DNA from: Solirubrobacterales bacterium
GTDB lineage: Bacteria > Actinomycetota > Thermoleophilia > Solirubrobacterales > Solirubrobacteraceae
Length of the DNA: 8,976 nt
Assembly: GCA_013813955.1 (NCBI GenBank)
Contig: JACCQW010000249.1
Location: 1-8,976 of the forward strand
Direction: 5' to 3'
The notes under the pieces are model-generated. The model was given only the letters and a program-made list of their open reading frames with translations, did not search any database and was not told where the DNA came from. The position numbers and the translations under genes are program-made. Shown here piece after piece: positions 7,143 through 8,976 of the stretch; the stretch's first letter is position 1, and each line of letters starts with the position of its first letter.

Positions 7143-8026
7143 CGCGGACCGTGAGATCGACGCGCGGCACGGAGCCCGACGAGATTGCCCGCGAGCAACG
7201 GCAGCCGCGACACCACCTGCTGGAGGAGGCGCACCGCCGCCATCCGCCACCTTCCTGGAACGTGCCCGGCCTCTGCCAGCCGGTCGCCCAGTGATGACGT
7301 CGCGACGTACGGTCCGCTACGGCGTCGTTCGGCGAGTTGCGATCGGCCGCGCAGCCCGAGGGCGTGCCCGATCCGGTAGGCACGGCGGGCGAGATCGCGC
7401 GGGCTGCGCAGCGGCGGATGGCTGACGACGACGTCATGCGCGTACGCGAGCGCGTGTCCCGAGGCGACCACCCGCACGGAGAAATCGGTGTCTCCACCGC
7501 GACGCATCGCCTCGTCAAATCCACGGACGGCCTCAAACACCTCGCGACGCACCCACAGGTTCCCGCTCGCCGCGTGGCCCTCGGCGACGTAGCGACGCTG
7601 GTCGTAGTTCTGCGCCGCGTCGAGCAGCGCCGTCAGCGACGAACGCCCATCGACCGGTGCCAGGATCCTGCCGGCCAGAAGAGCGGGGCCCTCCTCGCCC
7701 ATGTGGCACAGGCCCTGCCCAAGCCAGCTCGGGTCGGGGACGCAATCCGCATCCGTGAACGCGAGCATCGGCGCCCGGGCGACCGCGGCGCCGGCGTTCC
7801 GCGCGGCGTTGACGCCGCCCTGGCCGGCGACGACCCGCACGCCCGGCATGCGCGCCGCGAGTTGCGCCGTGGTGTCGCTCGACCCGTCGTCCACCACGAT
7901 CACCTCGAAGGCATCCCGCGAGAGAACTTGTCGCGCAAGGGCCGCAAGGGTGCCCGGCAGCGTCTCGGCCGCGTTGCGTGCCGGAATCACGACGGAGACC
8001 AGAGGCAAGGGCGGTGCGGGCGTCAT
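7139..8026 (-). CDS. Family 2 glycosyltransferase
   Basis: The protein has 295 residues. LVSVVIPARNAAETL (9-23) begins a GT-A domain, with VVDDGSSDTT (44-53) for nucleotide binding, GGVNAARNAGAA (70-81) and TDADCVPDPSWL (91-102) containing the DxD metal site (Asp92, Asp94). ASGNLWVRREVFEAVRGFDE (153-172) and GGDTDFSVRV (177-186) match the acceptor and catalytic-base region of the family. The C-terminal part (about 205-290) is basic and moderately hydrophobic, with an amphipathic stretch (MAAVRLLQQVVSRLPLLAG) that may bind the membrane. By family knowledge it extends the lipid-linked oligosaccharide; the sugar is unknown. Its ATG overlaps the lipoprotein stop (ATGA, 8023-8026) and its stop overlaps the start of the next glycosyltransferase, so all three are likely co-translated. 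Confidence 0.92.
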   Translation of the reverse strand: MTPAPPLPLVSVVIPARNAAETLPGTLAALARQVLSRDAFEVIVVDDGSSDTTAQLAARMPGVRVVAGQGGVNAARNAGAAVARAPMLAFTDADCVPDPSWLGQGLCHMGEEGPALLAGRILAPVDGRSSLTALLDAAQNYDQRRYVAEGHAASGNLWVRREVFEAVRGFDEAMRRGGDTDFSVRVVASGHALAYAHDVVVSHPPLRSPRDLARRAYRIGHALGLRGRSQLAERRRSGPYVATSSLGDRLAEAGHVPGRWRMAAVRLLQQVVSRLPLLAGNLVGLRAARRSHGPR

Positions 8027-8799
8027 CCGGAGGGAACGGCGGTGACGAACCGGGGGGCGGCGGTCGATCCGTCATCGGTGCCGACTATGGGCTCGCGCGC
8101 CATGACCATCGTGTAGTAGGCATCGTCGGCAGCCGGCAGCCCGTAGAACGCGAACCGTCCGTCGCCGCCCAACGGCTGCGGGCGCGTCGACGGGTGCGCC
8201 TGGAGGATGCGCGCGACACCGAGCGTCGGCAGAGCCCGACAGACCACGCTGTCCGGCCCGTTGGCCACCCCCACCGACCGATGGGCCACCGCCAGGAAGC
8301 GGGCACAGTCGCGGAAGGCGAGGGCCGCGGCGGCTTGGCGCGCTGCGCGGTCGTAGTCCGCACGGGCGGGTCCGGACTGGCTCCCGATCGGCGAATCCAC
8401 GACGAAGAGCAGGCGGAAGGCGCGATTGCGGTCCATGGCCAGCACCGCCGTGCGGAGCTGGTCGCGCTCGGCCTGGAAGTTGACGAGAGCTCCGGTGCCG
8501 TACTGCTCCGCCTCGGGGTCGTGCCATCCCTGCAGCCGTGAGTGAACCGCGCGGCAGCGCTCGGCGTCCTGCGGGGCGCTGGACGAATGCACCAGCGCCG
8601 CAACCGCCCCGCAACGCTCGCGTCCTGCGGCCTCACCGAGGCGTCGGACGTACCGGCCGAGAGCGCCTTGAACAGCCGGCTCGGGCTGGGTCACGGTGCG
8701 TGCCTGGATCGGAGCCTCGTCCTCGAGCCCGCCGCACCCCGTGAGTGCAGCCACCGCGACGAGGGTCGCCACCAAGCCAGACCATCCGCTGTTGCTCAT
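8023..8799 (-). CDS. Predicted lipoprotein of unknown function in the polysaccharide operon
   Basis: The protein has 258 residues. A hydrophobic signal segment (about 8-20) ends in the lipobox LTGC with Cys22, so export and lipid attachment to the outer face of the membrane are expected. The mature part is soluble and mixed helical, with four further cysteines (Cys63, Cys82, Cys165, Cys187) that could form two disulfides. I do not recognise a domain. The pattern of a helix, RERCGAVAALV, then a spaced ERCRAV faintly resembles small secreted actinobacterial lipoproteins of NTF2-like type, but this is weak. The gene starts 43 bp after the sugar transferase stop and overlaps the downstream glycosyltransferase by 4 bp. 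A cell-surface role in polysaccharide assembly or retention is inferred only from this context. Third-position G/C bias supports real coding. Confidence 0.82.
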   Translation of the reverse strand: MSNSGWSGLVATLVAVAALTGCGGLEDEAPIQARTVTQPEPAVQGALGRYVRRLGEAAGRERCGAVAALVHSSSAPQDAERCRAVHSRLQGWHDPEAEQYGTGALVNFQAERDQLRTAVLAMDRNRAFRLLFVVDSPIGSQSGPARADYDRAARQAAAALAFRDCARFLAVAHRSVGVANGPDSVVCRALPTLGVARILQAHPSTRPQPLGGDGRFAFYGLPAADDAYYTMVMAREPIVGTDDGSTAAPRFVTAVPSG

Positions 8800-8807
8800 C
8801 CACGGAT

Positions 8808-8813
8808 ACCGTA
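8808..8813 (-). promoter_or_regulatory. Weak candidate -10 element upstream of the lipoprotein gene
   Basis: TACGGT on the minus strand fits the TAnnnT pattern and would give a start about 2 nt before the ATG at 8799, that is a nearly leaderless mRNA, agreeing with the lack of a Shine-Dalgarno. No recognisable -35 is present. Read-through from the sugar transferase gene 43 bp upstream is at least as likely. Confidence 0.2.
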
Positions 8814-8842
8814 GGGACTTGCGCGCGGGAGTCCGCCGGACG

Positions 8843-8976
8843 CTAGGTTCCGGTGCCCCGCCAGAGCGCGACGGTGGTGAGCGCGACGACTTTGAGATCC
8901 AGCCAGGGCGACCAGTTCTCGATGTAGAAGTTGTCCCACTCGACGCGATCGGTCAGCGACGTGCGTCCGCGCAGGC
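8843..8976 (-). CDS. Polyprenyl-phosphate sugar-1-phosphate transferase, C-terminal fragment (5' end off window)
   Basis: Only the last 43 residues and the TAG stop are inside the window. They read [20 protein letters not shown], then [20 protein letters not shown]. This matches the conserved C-terminus of the bacterial sugar transferase family (WcaJ, WbaP, EpsL and PglC-like), where a GR[ST]xL block, an aromatic YI/VENWS and WLDLKI precede a short amphipathic end. By family knowledge the enzyme transfers a sugar phosphate from a nucleotide sugar to undecaprenyl phosphate, the first committed step of repeat-unit synthesis. The fragment cannot tell a large polytopic enzyme from a small monotopic one, or which sugar is used. 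It is the most upstream visible gene of the minus-strand operon. Confidence 0.85.
   Translation of the reverse strand, partial: LRGRTSLTDRVEWDNFYIENWSPWLDLKVVALTTVALWRGTGT

Noticed and set aside
7143..7250. Upstream N-terminal extension (36 residues) of the glycosyltransferase ending at 6246
   Set aside because: The extension is Ala/Arg/Pro-rich, overlaps the upstream glycosyltransferase by over 100 bp and precedes the conserved start of the GT-A fold; the ATGA overlap at 7139-7142 is a better start.
7337..8116. Plus-strand open frame of 259 codons opposite the glycosyltransferase at 7139-8026
   Set aside because: Composition is Arg/His/Asp-rich with no motif; the minus strand has all GT2 signature motifs and coupled starts.
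8800..8842. Possible terminator between the sugar transferase and the lipoprotein gene
   Set aside because: The only inverted repeats are 5 bp long (GTCCG-C-CGGAC at 8831-8841; GGACT/AGTCC at 8815-8834) with no T tract, too weak to claim; read-through is likely.
1..8976. CRISPR arrays, insertion sequences, tRNA genes, attachment sites
   Set aside because: I looked for direct-repeat arrays, terminal inverted repeats with a transposase frame, and tRNA-like cloverleaf or T-loop sequences and saw none; nearly every base is covered by recognisable coding sequence.

Overview
The window is a GC-rich stretch (well above 60% G+C by eye, strong G/C bias at third codon positions, frequent GTG starts). 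It carries a cell-surface polysaccharide (exopolysaccharide/capsule) assembly locus of the Wzx/Wzy type. The codon use, the fused Wzz/BY-kinase and the ligase with a TPR-like tail suggest a high-GC Gram-positive actinobacterium, plausibly of the Thermoleophilia/Solirubrobacterales group. That placement is an inference from protein style; there is no rRNA or other marker here.

Layout, left to right. (1) 1-1978, minus strand: a long O-antigen ligase/polymerase-family membrane protein with a repeat-like C-terminal tail; its 3' end runs off the left edge. (2) 1979-2029: a 51-bp divergent intergenic region with a perfect inverted repeat that overlaps the ribosome binding site of the next gene. (3) 2030-6304, plus strand: a tight three-gene operon of flippase (Wzx-like), Wzz/BY-kinase fusion and a second O-antigen ligase/polymerase-family protein, with a 4-bp overlap and a 1-bp gap at its junctions. 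(4) 6246-8976, minus strand: an oppositely oriented operon transcribed from beyond the right edge. It holds the C-terminus of a polyprenyl-phosphate sugar-1-phosphate transferase, a small lipoprotein of unknown function and two family-2 glycosyltransferases, the last three joined by 4-bp ATGA overlaps. The two operons converge and their last genes overlap tail-to-tail by 59 bp, where nested inverted repeats lie.

Together the genes give a nearly complete pathway. The sugar transferase loads the first sugar phosphate onto undecaprenyl phosphate, and the GT2 enzymes extend it on the cytoplasmic face. The flippase moves the lipid-linked unit outward, one or both Wzy/WaaL-family proteins polymerise or ligate it, and the Wzz/BY-kinase controls chain length. 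The lipoprotein is the least explained member. I saw no mobile element, CRISPR array, tRNA or rRNA, and no clearly new type of system. The most interesting points are the convergent overlap with its hairpins, the SD-masking inverted repeat, the coupled orphan lipoprotein, the minimal tyrosine tail of the kinase and the presence of two unlike ligase/polymerase paralogues.
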